A stretch of 64,000 nt of DNA, taken from positions 248,001 through 312,000 of the forward strand of contig CANNCO010000002.1 in assembly GCA_947503175.1 (NCBI GenBank), given 5' to 3'. The notes under the pieces are model-generated. The model was not told where the DNA came from and made no database searches. It saw only the letters and a program-made list of their open reading frames with translations. The translations under genes were made by a program, and so were the position numbers. Each line of letters begins with the position of its first letter. Position 1 is the first letter of the stretch. Below, one piece after another: positions 35,895 to 44,177 of this stretch. This stretch comes from an uncultured Paracoccaceae bacterium (GTDB lineage: Bacteria; Pseudomonadota; Alphaproteobacteria; Rhodobacterales; Rhodobacteraceae).

Positions 35895-36301
35895 GCTTCG
35901 TCATCCGTGCCGATCATCCACTTGATCCCGAACCGGTCGGTCAGTGTCCCGAACCCAGAACTCCAGAACGTCGCTTCAAAAGGCATCTCGGTTTCACCAC
36001 CCTCGGCCAACCGGTCGAAGGCCGCCTTCGCCGCATCGCGGGAGGGCAGGCTGATGATGACCGAACATCCGGCCATGGCTCCGGCCTCTCCCGTCACATC
36101 GTCCGAGGCCATCAGCACTCCATCGCCGATCTGAACCGCAGCATGCATGATCCAGTCTTTCCGATCCTCAGGCACCGTGTATTCCGGCGGCATGTCAGAG
36201 GCAGGCATGGTCATAACGATCTTCCCGCCAAAGATATCGGCATAGGCGTCGATCGCCTCTGCGCAGTTTCCGTTGAAGAAGACATAAGGTGAGGGTTGCA
36301 T
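35891..36301 (-). CDS. VOC-superfamily protein, PhnB/glyoxalase-like
   Basis: A 136-residue single-domain protein. It has the PhnB-type opening PSPYVFFNGNCAEAIDAYADIFGG, in parts, and the ending FWSSGFGTLTDRFGIKWMIG, where the domain-closing beta strands lie. The group is annotated as 3-demethylubiquinone-like or PhnB-like, without a proven reaction. The ATG at 36301 gives the normal length; the longer open frame runs through the divergent ychF gene and is not real. Confidence 0.8.
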   Translation of the reverse strand: MQPSPYVFFNGNCAEAIDAYADIFGGKIVMTMPASDMPPEYTVPEDRKDWIMHAAVQIGDGVLMASDDVTGEAGAMAGCSVIISLPSRDAAKAAFDRLAEGGETEMPFEATFWSSGFGTLTDRFGIKWMIGTDDEA

Positions 36302-36403
36302 CGTCTGTCCTTTCTTTTCTGCCACGACACCAAGTATAGCACAGCTTGCGTCAGGGCCGGTGGAGGGATAGATGCCCCCTGCCATTGGCCGAAAGGATCG
36401 AGC

Positions 36404-37501
36404 ATGGGTTTCAAGACCGGGATCGTTGGACTGCCGAATGTGGGTAAGTCGACCTTGTTCAACGCGCTGACGCGGACCGCCGCCGCTCAGGCCGCTAATT
36501 TCCCGTTCTGCACAATCGAACCCAATGTCGGCGAAGTCTCGGTCCCCGATCCGCGCCTCGCGAAGCTGGCCGAGATTGCAAAGTCGAAACAGGTGATCCC
36601 CACACGGATGACCTTTGTCGACATTGCCGGTCTGGTGAAGGGAGCATCCAAGGGGGAGGGCTTGGGCAACCAGTTCCTTGCCAACATCCGCGAGGTGGAT
36701 GCCATCGCCCATGTCCTGCGCTGTTTCGAGGACGGTGACGTGACCCATGTGGAAGGCCGCGTGAACCCCATTGAGGATGCCGAGACGATTGAGACGGAAC
36801 TGATGCTCGCCGATCTCGAAAGCATCGAGAAGCGCCTTCAGGGGCTCGTCCGCAAGATACGCGGCGGCGAGAAGGAAGCGGTCGAACAGGAACGGCTTCT
36901 GAAACTGGCGCGGGCCGCGCTCGAAGACGGTAGACCCGCACGCACGGTCGAGATCTCAGACGACGATCTGAAGGCCTGGACGGGGCTCCAGCTTCTAACG
37001 TCGAAACCCGTGCTCTATGTCTGCAACGTGGACGAAGCCGAAGCGGGGACAGGCAACGCCCATTCTGCCCGCGTGGCCGAAATGGCGGCCCGCGAGGGTG
37101 CCGCCTCCGTTGTGATCTCCGCAAAGATCGAAGAAGAGATCAGCCAGCTTGAGCCGGAAGAAGCGGTCATGTTCCTCGAGGAACTGGGGCTGGAAGAGGC
37201 CGGCCTCGACCGGATGATCCGCGCGGGCTACGATCTCCTGCACCTTCAGACCTACTTCACCGCAGGCCCCAAGGAAGCCCGCGCCTGGACGATCCCCGAA
37301 GGCACGTCCGCGCCAAAGGCAGCAGGCGTGATCCACGGCGATTTCGAACGTGGCTTCATCCGGGCCGAAACCATCTCCTATGACGACTACGTCGCTCTGG
37401 GTGGCGAACAGCCCGCCAAAGACGCCGGCAAGATGCGTGCCGAAGGCAAAGGATATGTGGTCAAGGACGGCGACGTTCTGCATTTCCTGTTCAACACCTG
37501 A
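36404..37501 (+). CDS. ychF: Redox-regulated ribosome-associated ATPase YchF (OLA1 family)
   Basis: A 365-residue P-loop protein of typical YchF length. Opening [20 protein letters not shown] has the G1 motif. [32 protein letters not shown] and the NVDEAE specificity loop in place of NKxD show it prefers ATP. The C-terminal TGS domain ends [20 protein letters not shown] and [12 protein letters not shown]. It binds ribosomes and helps control stress responses. It is monocistronic here and is followed by the tRNA-Ser gene. Confidence 0.95.
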   Translation: MGFKTGIVGLPNVGKSTLFNALTRTAAAQAANFPFCTIEPNVGEVSVPDPRLAKLAEIAKSKQVIPTRMTFVDIAGLVKGASKGEGLGNQFLANIREVDAIAHVLRCFEDGDVTHVEGRVNPIEDAETIETELMLADLESIEKRLQGLVRKIRGGEKEAVEQERLLKLARAALEDGRPARTVEISDDDLKAWTGLQLLTSKPVLYVCNVDEAEAGTGNAHSARVAEMAAREGAASVVISAKIEEEISQLEPEEAVMFLEELGLEEAGLDRMIRAGYDLLHLQTYFTAGPKEARAWTIPEGTSAPKAAGVIHGDFERGFIRAETISYDDYVALGGEQPAKDAGKMRAEGKGYVVKDGDVLHFLFNT

Positions 37502-37571
37502 GACTGAAGCGACGCAATCATCGGAATAATTGAGGTTGTGCCGGGGTTTCCCTGTCGCTAAACCGGCCAGC

Positions 37572-37661
37572 GGAGACGTGGCCGAGTGGTCGAAGGCGCT
37601 CCCCTGCTAAGGGAGTAGGCGGGAAACCGTCTCGAGGGTTCGAATCCCTTCGTCTCCGCCA
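37572..37661 (+). tRNA. tRNA-Ser (anticodon GCU)
   Basis: A complete 90-nt tRNA. The 7-bp acceptor stem is GGAGACG with CGTCTCC. The D arm holds GCCGAGTGGTCGAAGGC. The anticodon loop CTGCTAA gives GCU between CTCCC and GGGAG. A long serine-type variable arm follows, then the T loop GGTTCGAATCC. The CCA is encoded at 37659-37661. It decodes AGC and AGU serine codons. Confidence 0.97.
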
Positions 37662-37740
37662 TATACATCCTTTCAGTTTATGCTTTTCCTGTGTTTTGAG
37701 GGCTGCATGTTCGGTATTCTCTCGTCAGCTACCGCGCCGG

Positions 37741-37785
37741 GTGCCGAGTGCCGAGTGCCGAGTGCCGAGTGCCGAGTGCCGAGTG
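37741..37785. repeat. Six tandem copies of a 7-bp unit (GTGCCGA)
   Basis: Six uninterrupted copies of GTGCCGA occupy 37741-37782, with a partial seventh (GTG) to 37785. They begin 80 bases after the tRNA-Ser end in a non-coding stretch. A short perfect tandem array like this is prone to copy-number change by slippage. Confidence 0.9.
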
Positions 37786-38078
37786 AAGCCACCCATCATA
37801 TGATAGATTGCAAGCTCTGTGCAGCAACCAACAGGCGCAAAGTTTTTACCTGACTGTTTTGCTTAGATGTCTCAGGAGAGCCCGAAGGAGACGTGTCAAA
37901 TCCTACGCTGTGCGCGTACGCAACGCGAAAGATGCCATACGCGCACAACACGCAGCGCTGCTGCGCCGCGGACCGACCGGTCGTTTACGCTAAACCCTGC
38001 AACCATCTTAAGCCTCAACAACTAAGTCGTGTGACCAAGCATTCCCCGCTCCGCCAACCAGAGCAAGTGTCGCATTCT
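37786..38078. other. Non-coding stretch between tRNA-Ser repeat and the CoA ligase gene
   Basis: Nearly 300 bp with no convincing gene; the small plus-strand frames show no similarity to known proteins. tRNA-Ser genes are frequent integration sites, but no integrase or direct repeat of the tRNA 3' end was seen in the window. It may be a scar of a lost element. Confidence 0.35.
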
Positions 38079-39578
38079 CTATATAGCGGGAGCCTCGATC
38101 AAGTCAGCCAGTTTCAGGCGTTGGATTTTTCCAGACGGCCCCTTTGGCAACTCATCAAGGAAATGAATCACGTCCGGCGTCTTGAAGGCGCCCAGTCTCT
38201 CCTGACAGATGCCGATAAGATCGGGCCCGGTGATTGGTGAACCGCTCTTCACCCGTACTGCGGCTTCGACCGTTTCGCCGTAGCGGTCGGACTTTCTCGC
38301 GAAAGCCGCCGCCTCGATGACGTCTGGATGGGCATAGAGCGCTTCATCAACCTCGCGGGGCGCTATGTTTTCTCCGCCCTTGATAATCAGTTCCTTAAGT
38401 CTGCCGGTCACGAAGATATACCCGTCCTCGTCCATGCGGGCGAGATCCCCGGTGCGGAGCCAACCTTTGCGGAAGGTGGCCTTTGTGGCCTTGGGGTTGT
38501 TCAGGTATCCCAGCATAACGTTCGGGCCACGCACGACGATTTCACCTTCGCGACCGTCGTCGACCCGGGTGCCATCTGGCCCTTGTATTTCGACATCGCA
38601 TCCATATCCGAACCCCGGGGAACCGATCTTACGGATACCCGGCGGAAGAGGATTGGACAGGATCTGGGCTGCCGTCTCGGTCAGGCCCATCGTTTCCACG
38701 ATTGGCACGGAAAACCGATGCTCAAATGCGGACTGTGTCTCCACGGCCAGCGCCGATGAGGCGGACCTGCCAAACCGCAGCCGGTCACGGCAGGCGTCAT
38801 CAGGCTCGGCTTCCCCGTGGAGGAGATGGGAAATGATTGTCGGTACTGCGGAAAACCAAGTGACCTCGCTTCGTGAAGCCTGCTCCCAGAAGCGTGACGC
38901 GGAAAACCGCGACACGACCGCCAAAGACCCGCCCGAAACGAGCGCCCCCATGACGGTCACGCACAGACCGTTGATGTGATAGATCGGGAGTATACAGAAG
39001 CCGCGATCTTCTTCGCCAAGTTCGTGCGCTGTGGCTGTTGTCCATCCACCGGCGAGGAGGCTTGCATGGGAATGCAGGACACCCTTAGGGCGGCCTGTCG
39101 TCCCTGACGTGTACATAAGCAGCGCGTGATCGTCCGGCGCGATTTCATGCAGTTCGACACCAGCGACATCCGCTGGGCTGATCCGGGTAACGCTTGTCGC
39201 ATTCGCAGCGTCAAAAAGATCGCTGCAGTCCGGGTGCACGAAGGCAAATCGCGCGCCAGAGTGATCGAGCGCGTAAGAGATCGCGTCACGGCCAGCGGCC
39301 AGATTGATTACCGTGGCCCGGAATCCGCCCACCAGTGTGCCATATAGCGCGACTAAACCGTCACGACTGTTGGGCGACAAAATCGCGACACTCTCGCCTT
39401 TCTCAACGCCAAGATGGGTAAGGTTCCTGGCGAGAGAACTCGCTTCGGCCTGAAGGGTCGGCCAGTCCATTTCGGTCCCTATTTCGGGAAAGACGAAGGC
39501 AATACCGCCAAGATCGGCGCGCTTCGCCAGCCAGTCCCGGACCGTACCCTCGGGCGGCCTGTCGGGAGACACCATCAT
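38079..39578 (-). CDS. sauT: Acyl-CoA synthetase, probable sulfoacetate-CoA ligase (SauT type)
   Basis: A 499-residue ANL-family ligase. The P-loop motif YTSGTTGRPKG is near residue 160. MGLTETAAQI is the A5 motif. The A8 hinge is near GWLRTGDLARMDEDGYIFVTGR (in parts), and the catalytic lysine lies in PKGPSGKIQR. It activates an acid to its CoA thioester with ATP. The start overlaps the stop of the acylating aldehyde dehydrogenase, so the two are made together. Ligase plus acylating dehydrogenase is the SauT-SauS arrangement for sulfoacetate to sulfoacetaldehyde. The nearby DHPS module converges on the same product. The substrate is inferred from this pairing; other short acids are possible. 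Confidence 0.65.
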   Translation of the reverse strand: MMVSPDRPPEGTVRDWLAKRADLGGIAFVFPEIGTEMDWPTLQAEASSLARNLTHLGVEKGESVAILSPNSRDGLVALYGTLVGGFRATVINLAAGRDAISYALDHSGARFAFVHPDCSDLFDAANATSVTRISPADVAGVELHEIAPDDHALLMYTSGTTGRPKGVLHSHASLLAGGWTTATAHELGEEDRGFCILPIYHINGLCVTVMGALVSGGSLAVVSRFSASRFWEQASRSEVTWFSAVPTIISHLLHGEAEPDDACRDRLRFGRSASSALAVETQSAFEHRFSVPIVETMGLTETAAQILSNPLPPGIRKIGSPGFGYGCDVEIQGPDGTRVDDGREGEIVVRGPNVMLGYLNNPKATKATFRKGWLRTGDLARMDEDGYIFVTGRLKELIIKGGENIAPREVDEALYAHPDVIEAAAFARKSDRYGETVEAAVRVKSGSPITGPDLIGICQERLGAFKTPDVIHFLDELPKGPSGKIQRLKLADLIEAPAI

Positions 39579-40978
39579 TTCCCAGCCGTCTCCCAGTAGT
39601 CGGAAAAGATGTCATCGAGGCTCGGTTCGCGTGGCGGGATCTCCCGCACGATCTTGGTCGATTGCAGAAAATGCTTCCAGTGCACATTCTCGTCGATGGC
39701 ATTATCCCCCCAGCTTCCGCATCCCATGGACAGCGAGAACGGCATTCCGTTGGTGAAAGAGCCGCCGGTTGCGAAGGTGTGCGCCTGATTGACGATCACC
39801 CGGCTGGTCGGGATCGCTCGCGCGAGCATCATCGGGCGTGAGGGGTCAGTTGAGTGCAGGCCGACGGAATGGCCCGCACCCTGGTGCAACTGAATGTCGC
39901 GTGCGATCCGCACCGCATCCTCGAAGTCGGTAGCGCCATAGAGCGCGAGAACGCGGCTCAGCTTTTCGCCCGACAGAGGGTGCTCGGGACCGATCCCGCT
40001 GGTCGGGACCGCGATATACTCCGTGCCCTCCGGCACCTGGCCCTCAAGTCCTAACGCCGAAAGCATCTTGTCCGCATCCTGTGCGATGACATGGCGGTTC
40101 AGATGGCCGTCGGGCCAGAGCGATGCCACGACGGAGGCCTCGTCGTCCACAAGCGCGCCGCCCGCTTTTTCCATGGCTTCGATGAACGCCTCGCGCAGGA
40201 CGTCTACGACCACCACCGCGTTTTCTGACGAGCACGACGTCGCGTTGTCGAAGGTCTTGGAGGCACGGATTTTCTCGGCCGCCGCCGCTAGATCGGCGGT
40301 TTCGTCGACGATGACGGTAACATTGCCGGTCCCTACCGCCACAGCGGGCGTTCCCGCCGTCTGTGCCCGATGCACGTTGTTCTGACTGCCCGTGGCGACA
40401 ATCATGTCGCAGGTTTCCATCAGCCGTTGGGTCTTCTCTTTCGAACCCGGGGCAGGCACCATCTGGACGAGTTCGGGGTCTTCGCCGATCTTGGCGAACT
40501 CGGCATGAATGAATTCAAGCAACAGTTCGCAGCAGGCCACGCCTTTCGGTGACGGCGCAACCACGATCGAGTTTCCGCATTTCAGCGCATTGATGATGTT
40601 GTTCGCCGGCGTCGCTGCGGGGTTGGTGGACGGTACGACAGCCCCCACGACGCCTTTGGGCCGCGCAACCTCTGTAATTCCGGTTTCGGGGTCATCGCGG
40701 ATGACGCCGCAGGTCACGACGCCCTGAATGTCACGAAGCAGTCCCAGTGTCTTGCGATAGTTCTTGATTATCTTGTCGGGGACGTTTCCGAGCCCCGTTG
40801 TCTCGACCGCCAGTTCCGCCAGGGCGCGATTTCGTCCCGGTTCCATGATCGCCCAGCCGATGGCCTGGGCGGCACGGTCATAGCGCTCTTGACTGCCTTC
40901 GGCCTCATACTTCGCCTGAGCATCACGGGACCGTGCAACTACGGCATCGAGTTCGGAAATGGGATCGGCGGCGTTCAT
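39575..40978 (-). CDS. sauS: Acylating aldehyde dehydrogenase, probable sulfoacetaldehyde dehydrogenase (SauS type)
   Basis: A 467-residue CoA-acylating ALDH. It has the EutE/AdhE-like segments VVPSTNPAATPANNIINALKCGN (in parts) and VATGSQNNVHRAQTAGTPAVAVG (in parts). The catalytic cysteine lies in FDNATSCSSENAVVV, and the C-terminal glycine-rich TFATGGSFTNGMPFSLSMGCGSWG is given in parts. It would reduce sulfoacetyl-CoA with NADPH to sulfoacetaldehyde. The ATG at 40978 is preferred over an upstream in-frame start that lacks family similarity. ATGA overlap with the ligase gene supports the pair. Butyraldehyde or propionaldehyde dehydrogenase activities are the main alternatives. Confidence 0.65.
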   Translation of the reverse strand: MNAADPISELDAVVARSRDAQAKYEAEGSQERYDRAAQAIGWAIMEPGRNRALAELAVETTGLGNVPDKIIKNYRKTLGLLRDIQGVVTCGVIRDDPETGITEVARPKGVVGAVVPSTNPAATPANNIINALKCGNSIVVAPSPKGVACCELLLEFIHAEFAKIGEDPELVQMVPAPGSKEKTQRLMETCDMIVATGSQNNVHRAQTAGTPAVAVGTGNVTVIVDETADLAAAAEKIRASKTFDNATSCSSENAVVVVDVLREAFIEAMEKAGGALVDDEASVVASLWPDGHLNRHVIAQDADKMLSALGLEGQVPEGTEYIAVPTSGIGPEHPLSGEKLSRVLALYGATDFEDAVRIARDIQLHQGAGHSVGLHSTDPSRPMMLARAIPTSRVIVNQAHTFATGGSFTNGMPFSLSMGCGSWGDNAIDENVHWKHFLQSTKIVREIPPREPSLDDIFSDYWETAGK

Positions 40979-41035
40979 GGTTTTGCCTTTTGAATAGGTG
41001 GCGCGTGCCGCCTGGGCACGCGCCAACAAGTGTGG

Positions 41036-42004
41036 TCAGAGACCGGCCAGAAGCTCTCTCAGAGTCTCTTCGCGCGCCTTCCACATTTCGATAACCTCGT
41101 CACGGGTCATGATGTGCATCGGGCTGCCGCCGGCCTTCATCCTTCCGGCCACGCGGCCGTTCTCGAACATCGTCGGTACGGTTTCGGCCAGCTTGTCGAT
41201 GATCGGCTGCGGCGTTCCCTTGGGCACCATTACACCGCGGAAGTTTACACTGGCGTTGTCGATGTCGAATCCCTGCTCCTTCATGGTGGGTACATCCGGC
41301 AGGAACTCGTTTCGCTCATTGTCGAATACGCCAAGGATCTTGACGTTGCCCGCGTCGCGCGCGCGAAATGCATCGGAAAGGTTGTTGACCCCTCCAAGGA
41401 CTTCACCCGCGATCACCGCTTTCATTGCCCCGGCGCCACCGGCGTTGTTGGGGATGTAGGCGAGTTTCACGCCTGCGGCCTTCTCAAGCTGAAGCGCGGC
41501 GATGTGATGCCCCACGAAGAGCCCCGCGCCCGAGAACGTCAGCCCACCGGGGTTTGCCATTGCGTAATCCACAACGTCCTGCATCGAATTGAACTCGCTG
41601 TCGGCGGCTACGACGAAGACCGCCGGATCTGCGCCCCAGTTTGCAATGGGCTCGAAACTGTCGGCGCCGTACTCGACACCGCCTTCTATGGACTGTGCGA
41701 TGAAATGGGGAATGTTGTATGCGCCAAGCGTGTACCCATCCGCTTCGGCCTGCGTCGCAAACCAGTTCCAGCCCACGCGCCCACCGGCACCTGGTTTGTT
41801 GATGATCGCGATCGGCATGCCAAGGGCATCCTCGTTCCCTGCCGTCATCGTCACGATGCGCGCCTGAAAGTCGGTGGCGCCTCCCGCTCCATAGCTGACC
41901 ATCAGCATGATGGGGCGCTCGGGAAAGTTTTCATGGCCATCGGCCGAGACTGCACCTGTCAGCCCCATCAGGGCGATAGAGGCGGCTGCAATTAGGTTCT
42001 TCAT
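41036..42004 (-). CDS. TctC-family periplasmic solute-binding protein (TTT transporter)
   Basis: A 322-residue binding protein of the Bug/TctC family, with a signal peptide ending AVSADG near residue 22. Opening motifs FPERPIMLMVSYGAGGATDFQAR, in parts, are typical of the family, as is PNNAGGAGAMKAVIAGEV later on. The ATG at 42004 starts the signal peptide; the upstream in-frame extension lies over the TctB gene. It would capture the substrate for the TctAB permease. Next to SauT/SauS the expected ligand is sulfoacetate; the family also binds di- and tricarboxylates. Confidence 0.88.
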   Translation of the reverse strand: MKNLIAAASIALMGLTGAVSADGHENFPERPIMLMVSYGAGGATDFQARIVTMTAGNEDALGMPIAIINKPGAGGRVGWNWFATQAEADGYTLGAYNIPHFIAQSIEGGVEYGADSFEPIANWGADPAVFVVAADSEFNSMQDVVDYAMANPGGLTFSGAGLFVGHHIAALQLEKAAGVKLAYIPNNAGGAGAMKAVIAGEVLGGVNNLSDAFRARDAGNVKILGVFDNERNEFLPDVPTMKEQGFDIDNASVNFRGVMVPKGTPQPIIDKLAETVPTMFENGRVAGRMKAGGSPMHIMTRDEVIEMWKAREETLRELLAGL

Positions 42005-42045
42005 GGTTTTCCTCCCTTGGAAGTGTGATCTGCCGCTGTTGCGGT

Positions 42046-42510
42046 TCAGAAGAAAATCTCTCGTGGTGTGAAGACGTTCAGAAGCATCCCGAAAAGTCCG
42101 TACATGACGGCAAGATATCCCGCCGTGATGATCAGGCGTTTGACCCAGGTCTTGACCTTGCCGTGCGGCGCGGGATCGTAGAGGGACAACAGTATGAAAA
42201 AGGTGATCGTGGACGCGGTGTAAAAGCCCAGTGCTTCGGCCGCCCAAAACACAAAGATCAGCGCCACGATCAATCCGGGCGCAATGTTCTTCATCGCCTC
42301 TGCCGTTAGGCCGTTTCCGACTGTGGTGCGCCCTAACAGGGCCTTTCCGAAAGTCCAGAGCGCAAGCAACACGAAGACGGTCGAGATGATGCGCGGGAAC
42401 AGGAACGCCGCGGCAGGTTCAGCGGTGTAGGAAACATAAGCAACCCATACGCCCACTGCAGCTACGATTCCGCTTGCCAGGATGTGCTGGTTTCGCGGCA
42501 GATCGGTCAT
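42046..42510 (-). CDS. TctB-family small permease subunit (TTT transporter)
   Basis: A 154-residue membrane protein with four predicted helices, matching the TctB subunit. Helices cover about residues 8-25, 35-50, 75-105 and 125-145. The gene overlaps the TctA stop by four bases. With TctA it forms the secondary transporter fed by the periplasmic TctC. Confidence 0.85.
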   Translation of the reverse strand: MTDLPRNQHILASGIVAAVGVWVAYVSYTAEPAAAFLFPRIISTVFVLLALWTFGKALLGRTTVGNGLTAEAMKNIAPGLIVALIFVFWAAEALGFYTASTITFFILLSLYDPAPHGKVKTWVKRLIITAGYLAVMYGLFGMLLNVFTPREIFF

Positions 42511-44036
42511 GACAGCGCCTCCTCCTTGGCCACGGCGTCATCTTTCGTGATGTAGCGACGGCTGCGCAGCTCCATCCAGATCGAATAACCGACCGAAGCG
42601 ACGACAATTGCGATCAGCAGCAAGTTTAGCGTGCCCGTAAAGAAATAGGAGCCGATGCTGGAGGTGGCGTTCGCGATCATCGACCCCTGTACGAAGTTCG
42701 CCTCGGCAATAGGGCCAAGGATGAGGCCAAGAACCAGCGGGGCAGCCGACAAGCCGAAGCGCTCAAGAAAATACATTCCCGTGCCAAGCGCCGCCATGAT
42801 GTACACATCGCCCATCGAGTTCTGCACCGAGTAACTTCCGAAGACGGCCAGCCCCAGCACGACAGCCGCCATCACCGCGTTCGGCACCTGCGCAACGCGA
42901 GCGGCAAGACCGGCAATGTAGAGACCGAAGACGCACATCAGGATCTGCCCGATGAGCATCGAGTTGATGAACGTCCAGGCGACATCCGGATGGTTGTCGA
43001 AAAGGTCGCTGCCCGGAAAGATGCCATGGATCAGCAAACCGCCAAGCAGCACCGCCGCCGTTGGCGAACCGGGAATGGAAAGCGTCAAGAGCGGCACAAG
43101 CGACGGCCCAACCATCGCGTTGTTCGCGCTTTCGGCGGCAATCACTCCTTCGCTATGACCGGTGCCGAACTTGTCCCGTTCAGGGCTCATCTTTCTTGAC
43201 TGGTCGTAGGCCACAAGCCCCGCGATCTGCCCCCCGACGCCGGGGATCAGTCCAATGATCGAACCGGTGATCGTCCCGATCGTGAGCGCACGAACTCGGC
43301 TGAACACTTCTTTGAAGGCTTTGGAAATCGGATGCCTCTCGACCGACAGCACCTCGGCATCGAACGGCGTCCGCCCTTTTGCAAACATCGTGATCACTTG
43401 CGGAATGGCGAACAGGCCGATCAGCGCGGGGATGATGTTGATCCCTCCCGACACGCTCGAATGGAAGATAAAGCGCTGTGCCCCCATGATGTCATCGAAT
43501 CCGATGGTGGCCAGCCAAAGCCCGATGCAGCCCGACAGAAGCCCCTTCACCACCGAACTAGAATCGAGCGAGCCAATGATCGTTACGCCAAGGATCGCCA
43601 GCCAGAAAAGATGCGACGGACCAAACGCCAGCGCCCATTTCGCCAAAAGCGGCGTCAGGAAGATCAGGAGCAGAACGCCGAAGATGCCGCCGACTGCCGA
43701 AGCCAGGAACGAAAGCTGAAGCGCCTGAGCGCCTTTGCCCTTCTGCGCCATCGTGTGCCCATCAAGCGTCGTGGCAATGTTTGCGGGTGCGCCGGGGATT
43801 TTCAGCAAGATGGCACTGACCGCACCACCGGCGACAGTTGAGGTATAGGCCGCCCCAAGGAGAATAAGACCTTGAGTCGGTTCCAACTGGAACGTGAACG
43901 GGATTAGCAATGCGACGGCCATGGTCGGTGACAAGCCGGGCGTCGCACCCAGTATCAGCCCTCCAACCGTGCCGATCAAGAGCAGCATGAAGTTGAAAGG
44001 CGTAAAGACGTCGCCGAAGTAGAGCAGAAACTCCAA
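42507..44036 (-). CDS. TctA-family large permease subunit (TTT transporter)
   Basis: A 509-residue permease with about twelve helices. The TctA signature regions are present: GTVGGLILGATPGLSPTMAVALLIP in parts, GGAVSAILLKIPGAPANIAT, PGVGGQIAGLVAYDQSRKMS and SIPGSPTAAVLLGGLLIHGI. It is the channel-forming subunit. The gene starts the operon TctA-TctB-TctC-SauS-SauT, divergent from a LacI gene. The 102-base gap to that gene holds a palindrome suited to LacI control. Confidence 0.92.
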   Translation of the reverse strand: MEFLLYFGDVFTPFNFMLLLIGTVGGLILGATPGLSPTMAVALLIPFTFQLEPTQGLILLGAAYTSTVAGGAVSAILLKIPGAPANIATTLDGHTMAQKGKGAQALQLSFLASAVGGIFGVLLLIFLTPLLAKWALAFGPSHLFWLAILGVTIIGSLDSSSVVKGLLSGCIGLWLATIGFDDIMGAQRFIFHSSVSGGINIIPALIGLFAIPQVITMFAKGRTPFDAEVLSVERHPISKAFKEVFSRVRALTIGTITGSIIGLIPGVGGQIAGLVAYDQSRKMSPERDKFGTGHSEGVIAAESANNAMVGPSLVPLLTLSIPGSPTAAVLLGGLLIHGIFPGSDLFDNHPDVAWTFINSMLIGQILMCVFGLYIAGLAARVAQVPNAVMAAVVLGLAVFGSYSVQNSMGDVYIMAALGTGMYFLERFGLSAAPLVLGLILGPIAEANFVQGSMIANATSSIGSYFFTGTLNLLLIAIVVASVGYSIWMELRSRRYITKDDAVAKEEALS

Positions 44037-44084
44037 GCCGTATCCTCCCAGCAGGCTTGTCGCGATTGACCTATCAGCGTAGGC

Positions 44085-44114
44085 AATGAAAATAGTTTTG
44101 CAAATGTTTTCATT
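44085..44114. promoter_or_regulatory. Palindrome, probable operator of the LacI/TctA divergent promoter
   Basis: An AT-rich dyad with AATGAAAA at 44085-44092 and TTTTCATT at 44107-44114 lies between the TctA start (44036) and the LacI-type gene (44138). The inner part, TAGTTTTGCAAATG, keeps a further half-site GCAAA. The position and symmetry suit a LacI-family repressor site. Confidence 0.6.
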
Positions 44115-44177
44115 TTTGCCGGGGATGAAGCATTCAAATGCCTAAAAAGCAAATAAAAAAAAGCGGATATCATTGCT

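Noticed and set aside
37741-37785. CRISPR-like array beside tRNA-Ser
   Set aside because: The units are 7 bp with no spacers and no cas genes, so it is a simple tandem repeat.
37572-38078. Integrated element using tRNA-Ser
   Set aside because: No integrase gene and no second copy of the tRNA 3' end were found in the window.
38079-40978. Reading SauT/SauS as ethanolamine or propanediol utilisation enzymes
   Set aside because: No microcompartment shell genes or other eut/pdu genes are present, and the CoA-ligase partner and TTT importer fit sulfoacetate better.
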